A stretch of 64,000 bases of DNA from Pyrodictiaceae archaeon. Lineage in GTDB: Archaea > Thermoproteota > Thermoprotei_A > Sulfolobales > Pyrodictiaceae. How positions within the stretch are numbered: position 1 is the stretch's first letter; each line of letters opens with the position of its first letter. The notes under the pieces are model-generated. The model was given only the letters and a program-made list of their open reading frames with translations. It did not search any database and was not told where the DNA came from. The translations under genes were made by a program, and so were the position numbers. The stretch lies in NCBI GenBank assembly GCA_027036135.1, contig JALVSY010000030.1, positions 148,501 through 212,500 on the forward strand, written 5' to 3'. Below are positions 9,138 to 18,722 of this stretch, piece after piece.

Positions 9138-10562
9138 CTAGCAATGCACACTCCACTTACTACGAGAGCCTTTCTCACACAGTACCCTTACTAGGCCTGG
9201 AAGCCTAGGCTCGATTCCAAAATCAAGAAGTATCCTAATAGCAGCGTTTAGCCCCGCTACGCCATTTATCTCGCCACCAGGATAACTACTAGCACTACCA
9301 TGATATAGACAAGGTATTGAGGTTCTATAGTCGTTCCATCCAGGGACGGGGCGCTTATCAAACAAATACTTATCAATCATAGGCAAGTGATCTGGATGCC
9401 CCGTGTAATTACGGCAACAAACTACTTGGTTACGCGCATCACGTACATCATAAGTTTTTAAAGCTTTCTCGTTACTGCCCGGAGGAAGAACCTCAAATAC
9501 GTCCTCGGCAAAACCGCTAAACTGTACAAGGTACGTATCCCTCACGGGCTCTATATAGGTATACTCTCCACCATAGCTACTACTCCACTTGACATAAACT
9601 GGGGTCCCACGCCAACCAGGCTCTCGGGGAGGACTAGGCTTCTCCGAGAAGGCATAATCTATTCTCTTCACCCTGCTTCGCAAAGTAGTACTGTTCTTAG
9701 CATCCCCTATGCTACGAATCTCCCATTCCTCCAAGCGCTCATAGCCTCCGATATCTAGGAGCGACGTAATAGGGGCAGCAAAGAGTACTGCACGGCCATG
9801 TATCGTAGTGCCATCAGCTGTCTTTATACCTCGTACAACGCCTTCTTCGAACAAGAATTCCTCAACCCTGGTTCCTAGCAACATACTGGTACCGTTCTCT
9901 CCGAGTCTTTGTCTTAGGATTCTTGAGAAGGATAACATAGAGTATTTAGGCTGGCCCCATACATTATTATTCTGCATATAATATGCAAGCACGAACCCAC
10001 TTGCATCAAGCATTGACGGATATATAAAATAGTCCCAGTAACTTCTAGGCATATAGTCAGATAGGATTTCGCGAGCCGTTTTCGCGACCAGGTATGAGAC
10101 TCTGCATTTATCAAGTATTTGTACTGCTTCTTCCCGACTCGGGGCTATCGGGGTATAGTAGAGGCCATACTCCTTATAACATTTCCAAAATCTTCTAAGG
10201 TCTCTAAACAGATCCGCTATGTCTATGCCGTGTTCCTTGAACTCTGATACAAGCCTAGTTTCATCGCTCCACCAACGAAATACTATCTCGTCGTTCTCGT
10301 TGAGCTCAACCCAATTTGGCTCAGGATAATACATCTCGGGAAGAATTCTGAGCCACTCATTTAATTCTCTAGGGACAAGGCCGATAACATACGCAAACCT
10401 CGACGAGAAGACACCTGCAATGGTACGTGCACCAGCTAATCCACCAAGGGAATAATTTTGATCAACCAATAACACGCGTAGTCCATGCAGAGACAATACA
10501 GTGGAAGCTACGACCCCGTTATGCCCACCTCCTATTACTATCACGTCATAGTTAAAGCCCAT
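9138..10562 (-). CDS. FAD-dependent phytoene-dehydrogenase-like oxidoreductase
   Basis: A 474-residue flavoprotein of the phytoene desaturase/PYROXD2-like class. The N-terminal dinucleotide-binding signature is DVIVIGGGHNG followed by LVDQN and GGLAGA; the C-terminal FAD motif is GSASSYPGGEINGVAG. The substrate cannot be told: family members act on carotenoids, retinoids or unknown lipids. No carotenoid genes are adjacent. I prefer ATG 10562 over TTG 10574 because GGGG lies six bases before it. It diverges from the aminopropyltransferase, with a guide-RNA candidate in the gap. Confidence 0.8.
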   Translation of the reverse strand: MGFNYDVIVIGGGHNGVVASTVLSLHGLRVLLVDQNYSLGGLAGARTIAGVFSSRFAYVIGLVPRELNEWLRILPEMYYPEPNWVELNENDEIVFRWWSDETRLVSEFKEHGIDIADLFRDLRRFWKCYKEYGLYYTPIAPSREEAVQILDKCRVSYLVAKTAREILSDYMPRSYWDYFIYPSMLDASGFVLAYYMQNNNVWGQPKYSMLSFSRILRQRLGENGTSMLLGTRVEEFLFEEGVVRGIKTADGTTIHGRAVLFAAPITSLLDIGGYERLEEWEIRSIGDAKNSTTLRSRVKRIDYAFSEKPSPPREPGWRGTPVYVKWSSSYGGEYTYIEPVRDTYLVQFSGFAEDVFEVLPPGSNEKALKTYDVRDARNQVVCCRNYTGHPDHLPMIDKYLFDKRPVPGWNDYRTSIPCLYHGSASSYPGGEINGVAGLNAAIRILLDFGIEPRLPGLVRVLCEKGSRSKWSVHC

Positions 10563-10657
10563 GTCTAGCCCCAAGGCACCAAGATGTAATAGACAAAAAT
10601 AACACTATACCCAACAGGGAGATGAACGGCCAGTATAGTTGCTGGAGAAACTGGAAT

Positions 10658-10719
10658 AAGATGATGAGGGCCTTTAGGCTCGAGGCTGTGCCGATGAACT
10701 AAGTACCCTCGGCTGAGAC
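10658..10719 (+). ncRNA. candidate C/D box guide RNA
   Basis: A perfect C box ATGATGA at 10661-10667 and D box CTGA at 10713-10716 frame about 60 bases. An internal C'-like CCGATGA sits at 10691-10697, with a weak D' near 10679. The bases before the D box (AAGTACCCTCGG) would be the guide. It lies in the otherwise empty gap between two divergent genes. Archaeal fibrillarin and Nop5, which use such RNAs, are encoded in this window. The rRNA or tRNA target was not searched. Confidence 0.5.
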
Positions 10720-10780
10720 CCAGGACTTATCCTTAACTTTTTATGAGACCGTTATCGGGTTCAGCACTAGGGGTAAGGAT

Positions 10781-11650
10781 ATGAACAATCACGATATTCT
10801 GCTTCTCTATCAGTATTCTGGGCCGCTTGCAACACTTTACTATTTAGACGAGATAATATACCAGACAAGGTCAAAGTATCAACGCATCATAGTTGCTAAG
10901 CTGCGGTACTTCGGCAAGACACTCATACTTGACGATCTCATTCAGAGCACAGAGTTCGACGAGTATATATATCATGAGGCACTTGTACATCCAGCAATGA
11001 CGCTGCATCCAAGTCCTAAGCGCGTCCTAATTCTTGGAGGCGGGGAAGGTGCGACTCTTAGAGAGGTTTTGAAACATAGCACTGTTGAGAAGGCTGTAAT
11101 GGTTGATATCGATGAAGTTGTTGTCGAGGTCTCTAAGAAGTATTTACCGGAGTGGCATCAAGGAGCCTTTGACGATAAACGTGCAGAAGTTGTAATAATG
11201 GATGGATTCGAATATGTTAAGCAAGCGGCTAGCTCTGGAACCAAATTCGATGTAATAATAATGGATTTGACTGATCCCTATGGATCAGAGATAGCCGCTC
11301 ATCTCTATAATACTAATGCATTCAAGCTGCTTAAGTCCGTGCTAGACGAAAACGGTGTCTTAGTGACACAGGCTGGCTGTTCTTCACTGTTCCCCCAGGA
11401 GTTCATTAAAGTGTATCGCGCTGCTAGCCAAGTATTCCATCACGTCTATGAATACGTTGCCTGGGTTCCCTCGTTTGCCTATATGAATAGCTTCATAATT
11501 GCTAGCGATAAACTAGACGCCATTAGCGTAAACGAAAAGACCATTGACAAACGTTTATCAGAAAGAGGCGTTGAAACCAAGTACTTTAACGGGAAACGCT
11601 ATCTGGCCATGTACTGGCTATCTCTACATAACGAGCCAATAAGAGGATAG
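10781..11650 (+). CDS. speE: polyamine aminopropyltransferase (spermidine synthase family)
   Basis: Transfers the aminopropyl group of decarboxylated S-adenosylmethionine to a polyamine; in hyperthermophilic archaea the acceptor is often agmatine. The 289-residue protein has the N-terminal beta domain, the motif LILGGGEGATLREV (about 84-97), the DID nucleoside-binding site and the catalytic MDLTDPYG region. GGGGTAAGG directly precedes the ATG, and a TATA-like CTTTTTATG lies about 40 bases upstream. Agmatinase, deoxyhypusine synthase and TiaS elsewhere in the window act on related metabolites. Confidence 0.93.
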   Translation: MNNHDILLLYQYSGPLATLYYLDEIIYQTRSKYQRIIVAKLRYFGKTLILDDLIQSTEFDEYIYHEALVHPAMTLHPSPKRVLILGGGEGATLREVLKHSTVEKAVMVDIDEVVVEVSKKYLPEWHQGAFDDKRAEVVIMDGFEYVKQAASSGTKFDVIIMDLTDPYGSEIAAHLYNTNAFKLLKSVLDENGVLVTQAGCSSLFPQEFIKVYRAASQVFHHVYEYVAWVPSFAYMNSFIIASDKLDAISVNEKTIDKRLSERGVETKYFNGKRYLAMYWLSLHNEPIRG

Positions 11651-11666
11651 AAAGAAAAGAGACTGG

Positions 11667-12059
11667 CTATGATTTCCTCATAAGTGTTTGTTCAAGGGAT
11701 GCTATTCTCTCACATATATTGATGACATTCTTTACTAGGTCTGGCGGTGTCTGGTAGAGATAGGCTCGTCCGCCTCGCCTTAGTGGATAGGGCCTTCTAA
11801 TCACTAGTGAACGGGCATATAGACTTCTTAGTGCTCTTCTTACTACTTCTGGATTACGGCCTAGGGCAGAGGCAATATCTTTTGCTATGCCTCCGCGCTC
11901 ATGAGATATGAGATAAGCCAGTACTTGTGCTTCTTCCTCGCTTAGCGAGAACACGCACTTCAGTACGCATCTTAGTCTCTGCGGATTAAATTCATATGGA
12001 ATTTGTCGCTGAAATGTTACTCTTCTATAAAATGTATCCGAGAATAAACCAGAATCCAC
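11667..12059 (-). CDS. winged-helix transcriptional regulator (TrmB/MarR-like)
   Basis: A protein of about 130 residues with a predicted winged helix in its middle: a helix-rich LSEEEAQVLAYLI stretch, then AKDIASALGRNPEVVRRALRSL as the recognition region, and a basic wing RRGGRAYLY. The C-terminal helix could dimerise. I start at GTG 12059 because GGAGGT lies seven bases upstream, while GTG 12068 would overlap it. A TATA-like TATAAAATATGG (read on the minus strand) lies around 12091-12100. The target genes are unknown; the neighbouring aminopropyltransferase converges on it. Confidence 0.72.
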   Translation of the reverse strand: MDSGLFSDTFYRRVTFQRQIPYEFNPQRLRCVLKCVFSLSEEEAQVLAYLISHERGGIAKDIASALGRNPEVVRRALRSLYARSLVIRRPYPLRRGGRAYLYQTPPDLVKNVINICERIASLEQTLMRKS

Positions 12060-12215
12060 TAAAGGCACCTCCAGTAAAGGGCTCCATATTTTATACTCCT
12101 CATTGTTTCCTAAAAACGGTAACGTGGGCTAAATATTAGAGAGTAGTACCTTATAGTGATTTGTCTAAGCAGTTAGGAAAAGTTCAGCAAAAGAGGATTA
12201 ATTAACACATTTTTG

Positions 12216-13904
12216 TTATATGCTTGTTAATCTTTTCACAACGAACTCTTTGTCTAGTAGTGCAAGCAAGGGAGCTGCCCTTGGCCCACTGTCTCTCCCT
12301 ATGAAGACCTTGTAGAAGTACTTATAGAACTCTTTGCGCTCCTTGTTGCTCCAATCCCTAGTATACTCTATAAGTGCTAATTTTATGCTATCCTCGCTCC
12401 ATTCGCTGAGTGATTCTAGGATTTTCCCCAATTCTCTCAACTTATCCCTATACTCTGTCGGTATCGAGGACAGCATCTCATCACTTATCTCCTCGAGGAT
12501 TTTTATGCGCATATAGCTTGGAGCATATAGCTGCGCCCATCTCTTGGCCCTAGGTAGGAGTGTCATAAGGCGCTGAATATCGAAGCTTGTCGGGTTTTCT
12601 GGCATGTGCCCGCTTCTCTTGAGCCTTTTTAGCGCTTCCTCGCGCCACATACTCTCTGGAAGTATCTGAGCTAAGATAGCTACGTGGCTATAAGGTGGCT
12701 GCGCAGGCATCTTCTCCGGTGGATTGCCACGAATGTAGCTTAGTTCATAACTCCTTTTCATCAATAAGTCTTCTTCGTCTTTCCCGCTTGACTCTACTCC
12801 GTAGTATATTCGCTCCGCTTTGTAATAGAGATTATAGTAGTTCGATACCTCGTGAAGACCTAGGCTTATTTTTCTCATGGGTGGTACTCGGAGGAAGAGG
12901 AAGCGCAAGATCTCGGGATGAGCTACCTCAAGCCATTCTCGCGGAGTAAATCCTACGAAGTCACTACTACTCATATCGGCCTCGCTGCCATCCGGTCTTC
13001 GCAGTGCAACCCATTCATAGGGTATCCCTTCGGGCGGAGCGACTCCAAAAAGCCCCGCTATTTCGTTAGCGCTATCTCTGCTACCACCAGGTGTTGCATG
13101 GTCTTTTCCATAAGGCTCAAAATCGACTCCTAAGGCCCACCAAACGCCAACCCATTCTATTCTCCAGTTAAGCTTGCCCTCCTCTATCGATGCCCAGTCC
13201 TCGTTACCGCAGTTCCTGCACTTATAGCGCACATTTTCATAATCATCGTCTACCTCGAGTGCCTCGGTTGAATCTATTCTACCACAACGCGAGCATACGG
13301 GCTCAAAGGGAATCCATCCCTCAGGGTAGGGTTTACGCCCTCTATACTTATTCACTACTTTACGGACCTCATCGCGTCGCCTAAGAACGTCTTTGACGAA
13401 TTTTCTTAGTTTTCCCCGATACATATCCGTCGTGGAGACAACCTCTACTTGTCCATCAGTGAACTCGTGCAAGTACGGGCCAAAGTCTAGCCAAAATCTC
13501 TCAACCCAGCTGCTTAATTCACCAAGTGGATCCGGTACACGTATTAGAGGCCACCCTATGTACTTCTTAGCCTTCTCCGGATCCTTGAACGCCTTTAGCT
13601 GACTTTCCTTACCCTTCCAGGCGTCTTGTGTATAGAGTGTCAAGTATTGTTTTATCCTTAGACCTCTCTCAGCAAGTATTCTACGCAGAACCTCGGGTAT
13701 AATCACCTCTCCTCTAAGTCTACCAACATGTTGAAGACCCGATACCGATAATCCTCCATTGAATACAAGGACTTCTTTGCTACGCTTTCTCAGCCTTTGT
13801 TCAAGCCAGTCAGCAAGAGCATCTATCCAGTGTTTTATGCCATCGCTTGTTCTTATAACTGGTTCTCTGAGAAATCTCTCTCTGCGGATCTCAGCCACGC
13901 TCAA
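12216..13904 (-). CDS. lysK: lysyl-tRNA synthetase, class I
   Basis: Charges tRNA-Lys. This is the archaeal class I enzyme, not the class II type: the HIGH-box equivalent reads GGLSVSGLQHVGR near residue 50, and the KMSKS equivalent is DMSSSD after about residue 310. Two CxxC pairs (CSRCG and CRNCG) near 205-235 form the zinc-binding insertion. About 560 residues is usual. A TATA element (GGCTTATAAG on the minus strand) at 13921-13930 lies so close that the GTG at 13898 may be a leaderless start; TTG 13904 is the longest frame. Confidence 0.95.
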   Translation of the reverse strand: MSVAEIRRERFLREPVIRTSDGIKHWIDALADWLEQRLRKRSKEVLVFNGGLSVSGLQHVGRLRGEVIIPEVLRRILAERGLRIKQYLTLYTQDAWKGKESQLKAFKDPEKAKKYIGWPLIRVPDPLGELSSWVERFWLDFGPYLHEFTDGQVEVVSTTDMYRGKLRKFVKDVLRRRDEVRKVVNKYRGRKPYPEGWIPFEPVCSRCGRIDSTEALEVDDDYENVRYKCRNCGNEDWASIEEGKLNWRIEWVGVWWALGVDFEPYGKDHATPGGSRDSANEIAGLFGVAPPEGIPYEWVALRRPDGSEADMSSSDFVGFTPREWLEVAHPEILRFLFLRVPPMRKISLGLHEVSNYYNLYYKAERIYYGVESSGKDEEDLLMKRSYELSYIRGNPPEKMPAQPPYSHVAILAQILPESMWREEALKRLKRSGHMPENPTSFDIQRLMTLLPRAKRWAQLYAPSYMRIKILEEISDEMLSSIPTEYRDKLRELGKILESLSEWSEDSIKLALIEYTRDWSNKERKEFYKYFYKVFIGRDSGPRAAPLLALLDKEFVVKRLTSI

Positions 13905-13920
13905 CGCTAAGTCGCACCTA

Positions 13921-13930
13921 CTTATAAGCC
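13921..13930 (-). promoter_or_regulatory. TATA box of the LysRS gene
   Basis: GGCTTATAAG on the minus strand. Its centre lies about 27 bases from the in-frame GTG at 13898, which suggests a leaderless transcript starting on that codon. Confidence 0.5.
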
Positions 13931-14069
13931 TCTATGTCTAGCCGAAAAAGCTGGTTCTAGAGCACCATTATTTAAGGATTTAATACGCATCTCTAACATT
14001 GCTAGTGGAAACAATGACCAGAAAGAATGGCAAAATATGGGTACTGATAAGAGTAAAACACGTTAATTG

Positions 14070-14999
14070 TTATTGCGCTGGTAGAGGAATGTTTAACTTC
14101 TGTACTAGCTCCTTATATCGATTCCTAACTGTTACCTCGGTTACGCCTGCCGCTGCTGCGATCTCCTTCTGCGTTCGGCGCTCTCCAAGCTCTAGTGCAG
14201 CAATGTATATAGCTGCCGCCGCGAGCCCGGCTGGGTCCTTTCCAGCTGTAAGGCCTAAGCGGCGAGCCTGGATTAGTATCTCTGCAGCTCTTCGCTCAAC
14301 CGCGGGGCTGAGCCGGAGAGCCGAAACTATTCTAGATACATACCTAACAGGATCAACTATAGGCATACGGAGTTTTAGCTCACGCACTATTAGCCTATAG
14401 CAACGAGCAACCTCTTTTCTTCCACCCTTAACAAGCTCTGCTATATCATCTATGCTCCTCGGTATACCACGTATTCTGCAAGCAGCATACACGGCTGCCG
14501 CAGCCATTGACTCCAAGCTGCGGCCGCGAACAAGACCCTTTTCTGCAGCTTGCCTATAGATCATCATTGCTGTATCAATAATGCTGCGTGGAAGATTAAG
14601 TGCATCAACAAACCTTGTTATCTCGCGCACTGCTTGCTCTATGTTCTTCTCAATACTTGTAGCTGCCCTGAGCTTGGCTTGGAGCCTGCGAAGACGACTT
14701 GCCTCAAGCCTTACACGAGCTTCAAGCTTACGACCGGATGCGTCACGATAGCTCGAGATGGTTGTTAATAGACCGTAGTCAGGTAATGTGTGAGTAAGTG
14801 GACTACCTACTCTGCTTCTCCGTGTCTTCTCTTCGGGAGTGTATGCACGCCACTCGGGGCCACTATCTATTACCTTCTCCTCTACTACTTCGCCTGTAAG
14901 TGTACATATATATTCTCCTCTTTCCTCATCAAATACTATGTACTCTGGTGGACACTCGCTTTGTCCGTGCTTTTCCTCGTTGAGAACCTCCTCTTCCAT
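14070..14999 (-). CDS. tfb: transcription initiation factor TFB (TFIIB homologue)
   Basis: Bridges TBP on the TATA box and RNA polymerase. The 309-residue protein has an N-terminal ribbon region, a B-reader/linker with GPEWRAYTPEEKTRRSRVGSP at about 47-67, and two cyclin repeats; the second ends in AGVTEVTVRNRYKEL, the BRE-recognition helix. The ribbon keeps only one cysteine per knuckle (CPPE and CTLTGEV), so classical four-cysteine zinc binding is lost. As I recall, Sulfolobus TFB1 is similar, so this is probably lineage-typical. The ATG start is followed by acidic residues. Confidence 0.96.
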   Translation of the reverse strand: MEEEVLNEEKHGQSECPPEYIVFDEERGEYICTLTGEVVEEKVIDSGPEWRAYTPEEKTRRSRVGSPLTHTLPDYGLLTTISSYRDASGRKLEARVRLEASRLRRLQAKLRAATSIEKNIEQAVREITRFVDALNLPRSIIDTAMMIYRQAAEKGLVRGRSLESMAAAAVYAACRIRGIPRSIDDIAELVKGGRKEVARCYRLIVRELKLRMPIVDPVRYVSRIVSALRLSPAVERRAAEILIQARRLGLTAGKDPAGLAAAAIYIAALELGERRTQKEIAAAAGVTEVTVRNRYKELVQKLNIPLPAQ

Positions 15000-15172
15000 G
15001 CATATTACCCCTCACAGAGAAGCGAAACCCTTAAAGCCCGTAACATCCTATTCTCAAAGAATGGTATTATATACTTTTCCCTCAATAGAAAACGATAGAG
15101 CTGCACCGATTACACGAGTAACAATTATTACAAAAACAAGAATAATATTCAGAAAATAAGCAGAACTATTCC

Positions 15173-15484
15173 TTATTCAACTATTATTATATTTTCTTCA
15201 GGAAAGCCCATCTCTATTAGTATCTGCTTTACTCGATGACGGTGATCACCTTGCAGCTCTATATGCCCATTCTTATATGTCCCGCCCGTTGCTAGCCGGG
15301 ATTTCAGCTCCGATGCAAGTTTTTTCAAATCTATCTCTTTCTCGTCCAAGCCCTCTATTATTGTTACCTCTCGGCGATGCTTTCTTCGTTCAAGTCTTAT
15401 CTTTATAACTTGTTGCTCGCGTGCAAGTTGCTCACAAAGCTCTGGTGGAAGACCGCCACAGAGTGATGAGAGTTCTCCGCTCAT
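15173..15484 (-). CDS. translation initiation factor aIF1 (SUI1 family)
   Basis: Promotes start-codon selection on the small ribosomal subunit. The SUI1 core is plain: [18 protein letters not shown], then [21 protein letters not shown] and the closing [16 protein letters not shown]. The frame extends upstream, but ATG 15484 gives 103 residues, the family length, and the upstream part overlaps the divergent Rpo12 gene. The two genes share a promoter region of about 110 bases. Confidence 0.93.
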   Translation of the reverse strand: MSGELSSLCGGLPPELCEQLAREQQVIKIRLERRKHRREVTIIEGLDEKEIDLKKLASELKSRLATGGTYKNGHIELQGDHRHRVKQILIEMGFPEENIIIVE

Positions 15485-15596
15485 AGGGTATGCATCCCTT
15501 ATCAAAGCTCTTATTCTCTTCGCTCCGCGCTCTGATTCGCCGAGAGTATTCTTATAAGGGTTTCGCGCAAGTATGCTGTCTGCGGGAGAGACTAGC

Positions 15597-15800
15597 ATGG
15601 AGTTATACGAGCCACGCGAAGGCGAGGAATTTGAGACTATTAAGGATAAAGGCTTGATCAGATATCGTTGTGGAAGATGCGGAATGGAGTTCACGGCCTT
15701 AGACCTGGAATATATGCCTAGTATTAAGTGTCCGTATTGCGGCTATCGTGTTGTCTACAAGGTCCGCCCTCCGGGCAGGAAACTAATAAAAGCCATATGA
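15597..15800 (+). CDS. rpoP: DNA-directed RNA polymerase subunit Rpo12 (RpoP)
   Basis: A small zinc-ribbon subunit of archaeal RNA polymerase. CGRCG and CPYCG are the metal knuckles, followed by the expected basic tail ending in KLIKAI. The ATG at 15597 gives 67 residues, with an acidic N-terminal extension of about 18 compared with the minimal ~48-residue subunit. TTATAAG at 15552-15558 lies about 40 bases upstream. It is divergent from aIF1. Confidence 0.93.
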   Translation: MELYEPREGEEFETIKDKGLIRYRCGRCGMEFTALDLEYMPSIKCPYCGYRVVYKVRPPGRKLIKAI

Positions 15801-15868
15801 CAATACACAGTATTGATTACATAAGACCAATTCCTACGTTAAACACATCAATCACAGCAATGCTATTA

Positions 15869-16795
15869 TTATCTCCCTACCATCGCTGTTTTTAGCGCTA
15901 TTAGCTCTACCGCTGTTTTCGCAGCTAGTATAGATGTTATCCCACTACAGTCATGAGGTGGTGATACCTCTACTATATCCGCCGCCGATATATCTGTCCC
16001 AGACTCTAATATCACTTTATACAAGATGTCATAGAGCTGCCATGGTGCCAGGCCTTCAGGCTCGGGGTTACCAACCCCCGGCGCATAAGCCGGGTCAAAT
16101 ACGTCCATGTCAATGGATACATATAGGCTGTTACAGTTATTTCTATCAAGCCAGCGATGTGCCTTATTAATCACTCCTCTTACTCCAAGAAGCCTTATAT
16201 CTATCGGTGTAACGTATTCTACTCCCTTGCGCCTAGCATACTCAAGTTCTTCCCTACTAAACGCTCTAACACCAATCACCATTACGTTGCTAGGCCCGTA
16301 CTTCTCCACTATTCTCCTTAGCACACATGCATGACTATATGGGTCCTCCATATACTGGTCTCTGAGGTCAAAGTGGGCATCGAAAACTAGGAGACAAGTA
16401 CTATTATTAATTCTTTTACTAGCTGCATATGTAGCTATAGTTATTGTATGTTCTCCCCCTAAGGATAAGAGGAGCTTATCCTTATGCGAATCCATGGTCT
16501 CGTATACTACTTCCTCTATCCTCCGGAGTGCGTCCTGGGGATTAATGGGTAGCACTATATCTCCTAGATCACTTACACCATATTCATCAACGTCGCGTGA
16601 TGCGCGTAGCGAGTAGAACTCTATATTAGCTGCTGCCACGCGGATAGCCTGAGGCCCAAACCTTGATCCTGGGCGATAGCTTGAAGTAAAATCGTAGGGT
16701 ATACCAACTATAAGGGCCACCGCTTTCGAAGGTGGTACCTCTACTCCGCCAAAGACCATAGTGGCACGGCTAAGGTATAGGTCTGCGATGCCCAT
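15869..16795 (-). CDS. speB: agmatinase / ureohydrolase family protein
   Basis: A binuclear manganese hydrolase that removes urea from agmatine, or from N1-aminopropylagmatine in the archaeal polyamine route. All metal motifs are present: GGEH, DAHFDLR and SIDMDVFDPAYAPG. The frame is open to 16906, but ATG 16795 gives 309 residues, normal for agmatinases, and leaves room for promoters between it and the divergent GlyRS gene. Preference for free agmatine or the aminopropylated form cannot be read from sequence; the aminopropyltransferase 5 kb away makes the latter plausible. Confidence 0.9.
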   Translation of the reverse strand: MGIADLYLSRATMVFGGVEVPPSKAVALIVGIPYDFTSSYRPGSRFGPQAIRVAAANIEFYSLRASRDVDEYGVSDLGDIVLPINPQDALRRIEEVVYETMDSHKDKLLLSLGGEHTITIATYAASKRINNSTCLLVFDAHFDLRDQYMEDPYSHACVLRRIVEKYGPSNVMVIGVRAFSREELEYARRKGVEYVTPIDIRLLGVRGVINKAHRWLDRNNCNSLYVSIDMDVFDPAYAPGVGNPEPEGLAPWQLYDILYKVILESGTDISAADIVEVSPPHDCSGITSILAAKTAVELIALKTAMVGR

Positions 16796-16830
16796 TTCTC
16801 CGCACCTTGTAGAGTAGAATAGCCTAAAAG

Positions 16831-16840
16831 GTAGTATTAT
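16831..16840. promoter_or_regulatory. shared bidirectional TATA element, agmatinase and GlyRS
   Basis: GTATTATAGG reads as a TATA box on either strand (CCTATAATAC in reverse). It lies about 38 bases before the GlyRS ATG and about 37 bases before the agmatinase ATG, so one AT-rich element could serve both divergent genes. Confidence 0.45.
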
Positions 16841-16877
16841 AGGCCCCTCGTACCTAGGGCTTGGCGGGGTAGATTCT

Positions 16878-18632
16878 ATGCAAGAAGATAAGCACGAGGC
16901 AATCATGGAGCTTGCAAAGAGGAGAGGCTTCTTCTGGCAAAGTTACGAAATCTACGGAGGGGTTGCAGGCTTCTATGATCTAGGCCCTCTCGGTGTTAGG
17001 CTTAAAGAAAAGATAATTTCCCTATGGCGCGAATTCTTTGTGAAGAAACATGCACACATAGTTGTGGAGATAGAGACACCTATTATAGCTCCAGCAAGAG
17101 TATTCGAGGCAAGCGGCCACCTAGAACACTTCACTGACCCTATCGTTGAGTGCCTCAAGTGCGGGAGGAAGTTCAGAGCTGATCACTTAATCGAGGAGAA
17201 ACTAGGGATCAAGGCCGAGGGCCTCAGTATAGAAGAGATGACAAAAATTATTCGTGAACATGATCTTCGCTGTCCTGTTTGTGGTGGTCCTCTTAGTGAC
17301 GTAAAACTCTTTAACCTACTATTTAAGACGACAATAGGTCCCTATAGCTCCAATACGGGGTATCTTAGGCCGGAAACCGCGCAAGGCATGTTTGTGTCAT
17401 TTAAGAGAGTCTACGAGGTTTCGAGAAAGAGGCTGCCCCTCGGAATAGCACAAATAGGGCGCGTTGCGAGAAACGAAATCTCGCCGAGACAGGGAATGCT
17501 CCGCTTAAGAGAGTTCACTATAGCGGAGATAGAGTTCTTCTTTGACCCCGAAGAGCCAGTAAGCGATGACATGTTCCGTGAGCTTCTCGACCAGTTACCG
17601 AGGAGAAAGATACGTATATTGACAGTTGAGGCTAAGAAGAAGGGCGAGGAGAAGCCCTTCGAGATTAACATAGAGGAGGCTATCCGGGAGAAGCTTATTC
17701 TTACACCATGGCTAGGATATTGGATGACTGTAGCACAGGAATATATGCATGCTCTAGGCATAGGTTATGACGAGATGTATTTTGATGAGAAAGCCCCGGA
17801 GGAGCGAGCCCACTATTCTGCTCAGACATTTGACCAACTTGTACGCGTCAGCAGATATGGCTGGATAGAGGTATCGGGACACTCATATAGGACGGACTAC
17901 GACCTCAGTCGGCATATGAGGTATAGCGGCGAAGATCTCAGAGTGTTCAAGCAGTACAAAGAGCCCCTCGTGGTCAAGAAGAAGCACTTACTATGGGATA
18001 AGGCCTGGATAGGGAGAACATATAGGTCAAGGGCTAGAGAAATCTTCGAGGCCTTATCGAGAATGAATCCTGAGGAGGTGCTTAAACAATTAGAGGAAAA
18101 AGGCTACTTGGAAATTGCTGGCGCGAAAATACCAAAGGATAAGATAAAGATCGTAGAGAAAGAGGAAAAGATTACTGGCAAGAGATTTATACCTCATGTA
18201 GCCGAGCCCTCCTTCGGCGTTGAAAGAATCCTATATGCTGTACTTGATCACGCATACACAGTAAAGGATGAGAGAGTTGTATTAAAGCTGCCTAGGCTAG
18301 TTGCACCCATCGATGTCGCCGTATTCCCCTTGGTCAAGGATGAGAACATTATACAAGTTGCTAGAAAGATATGGCTCAGCCTAATGAATAACGGGTTCTA
18401 CACAATCTATGACGAAGAAGACAGTATTGGGCGTAGATATGCACGCGTAGACGAAATCGGTGTACCTGCGGCAATAACTGTTGATTATCAATCGCTCGAA
18501 GACAACACGGTGACTTTACGAGATAGAGATACTTGGGAGCAAGTACGTATACGCATTAACAACGTGGTTGACGCTGTAAGGGACTTCCTAAGAGGAGCAA
18601 GCCTGGACGATATCAAGCATAAGTACGGTTAA
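16878..18632 (+). CDS. glyS: glycyl-tRNA synthetase, class II alpha2 type
   Basis: Charges tRNA-Gly. The 584-residue protein starts with the eukaryote/archaeal-type N-terminus (FFWQSYEIYGGVAGFYDLGPLG), has a CxxC pair plus CPVCG in the insertion, and shows class II motif 2 (IGRVARNEISPRQGMLRLREF) and motif 3 (EPSFGVERILYA). The C-terminal anticodon-binding domain begins near LVAPIDVAVFPL. It is divergent from agmatinase. No anomaly is seen. Confidence 0.97.
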   Translation: MQEDKHEAIMELAKRRGFFWQSYEIYGGVAGFYDLGPLGVRLKEKIISLWREFFVKKHAHIVVEIETPIIAPARVFEASGHLEHFTDPIVECLKCGRKFRADHLIEEKLGIKAEGLSIEEMTKIIREHDLRCPVCGGPLSDVKLFNLLFKTTIGPYSSNTGYLRPETAQGMFVSFKRVYEVSRKRLPLGIAQIGRVARNEISPRQGMLRLREFTIAEIEFFFDPEEPVSDDMFRELLDQLPRRKIRILTVEAKKKGEEKPFEINIEEAIREKLILTPWLGYWMTVAQEYMHALGIGYDEMYFDEKAPEERAHYSAQTFDQLVRVSRYGWIEVSGHSYRTDYDLSRHMRYSGEDLRVFKQYKEPLVVKKKHLLWDKAWIGRTYRSRAREIFEALSRMNPEEVLKQLEEKGYLEIAGAKIPKDKIKIVEKEEKITGKRFIPHVAEPSFGVERILYAVLDHAYTVKDERVVLKLPRLVAPIDVAVFPLVKDENIIQVARKIWLSLMNNGFYTIYDEEDSIGRRYARVDEIGVPAAITVDYQSLEDNTVTLRDRDTWEQVRIRINNVVDAVRDFLRGASLDDIKHKYG

Positions 18633-18722
18633 GCGTCAAGGCCGTTAAGATAAATACCACCCTTACCTCCTTATCTCTTCTTGGACTCATCCTCGTGTAG
18701 GCCATGTGAGGGGCAAGACGCA

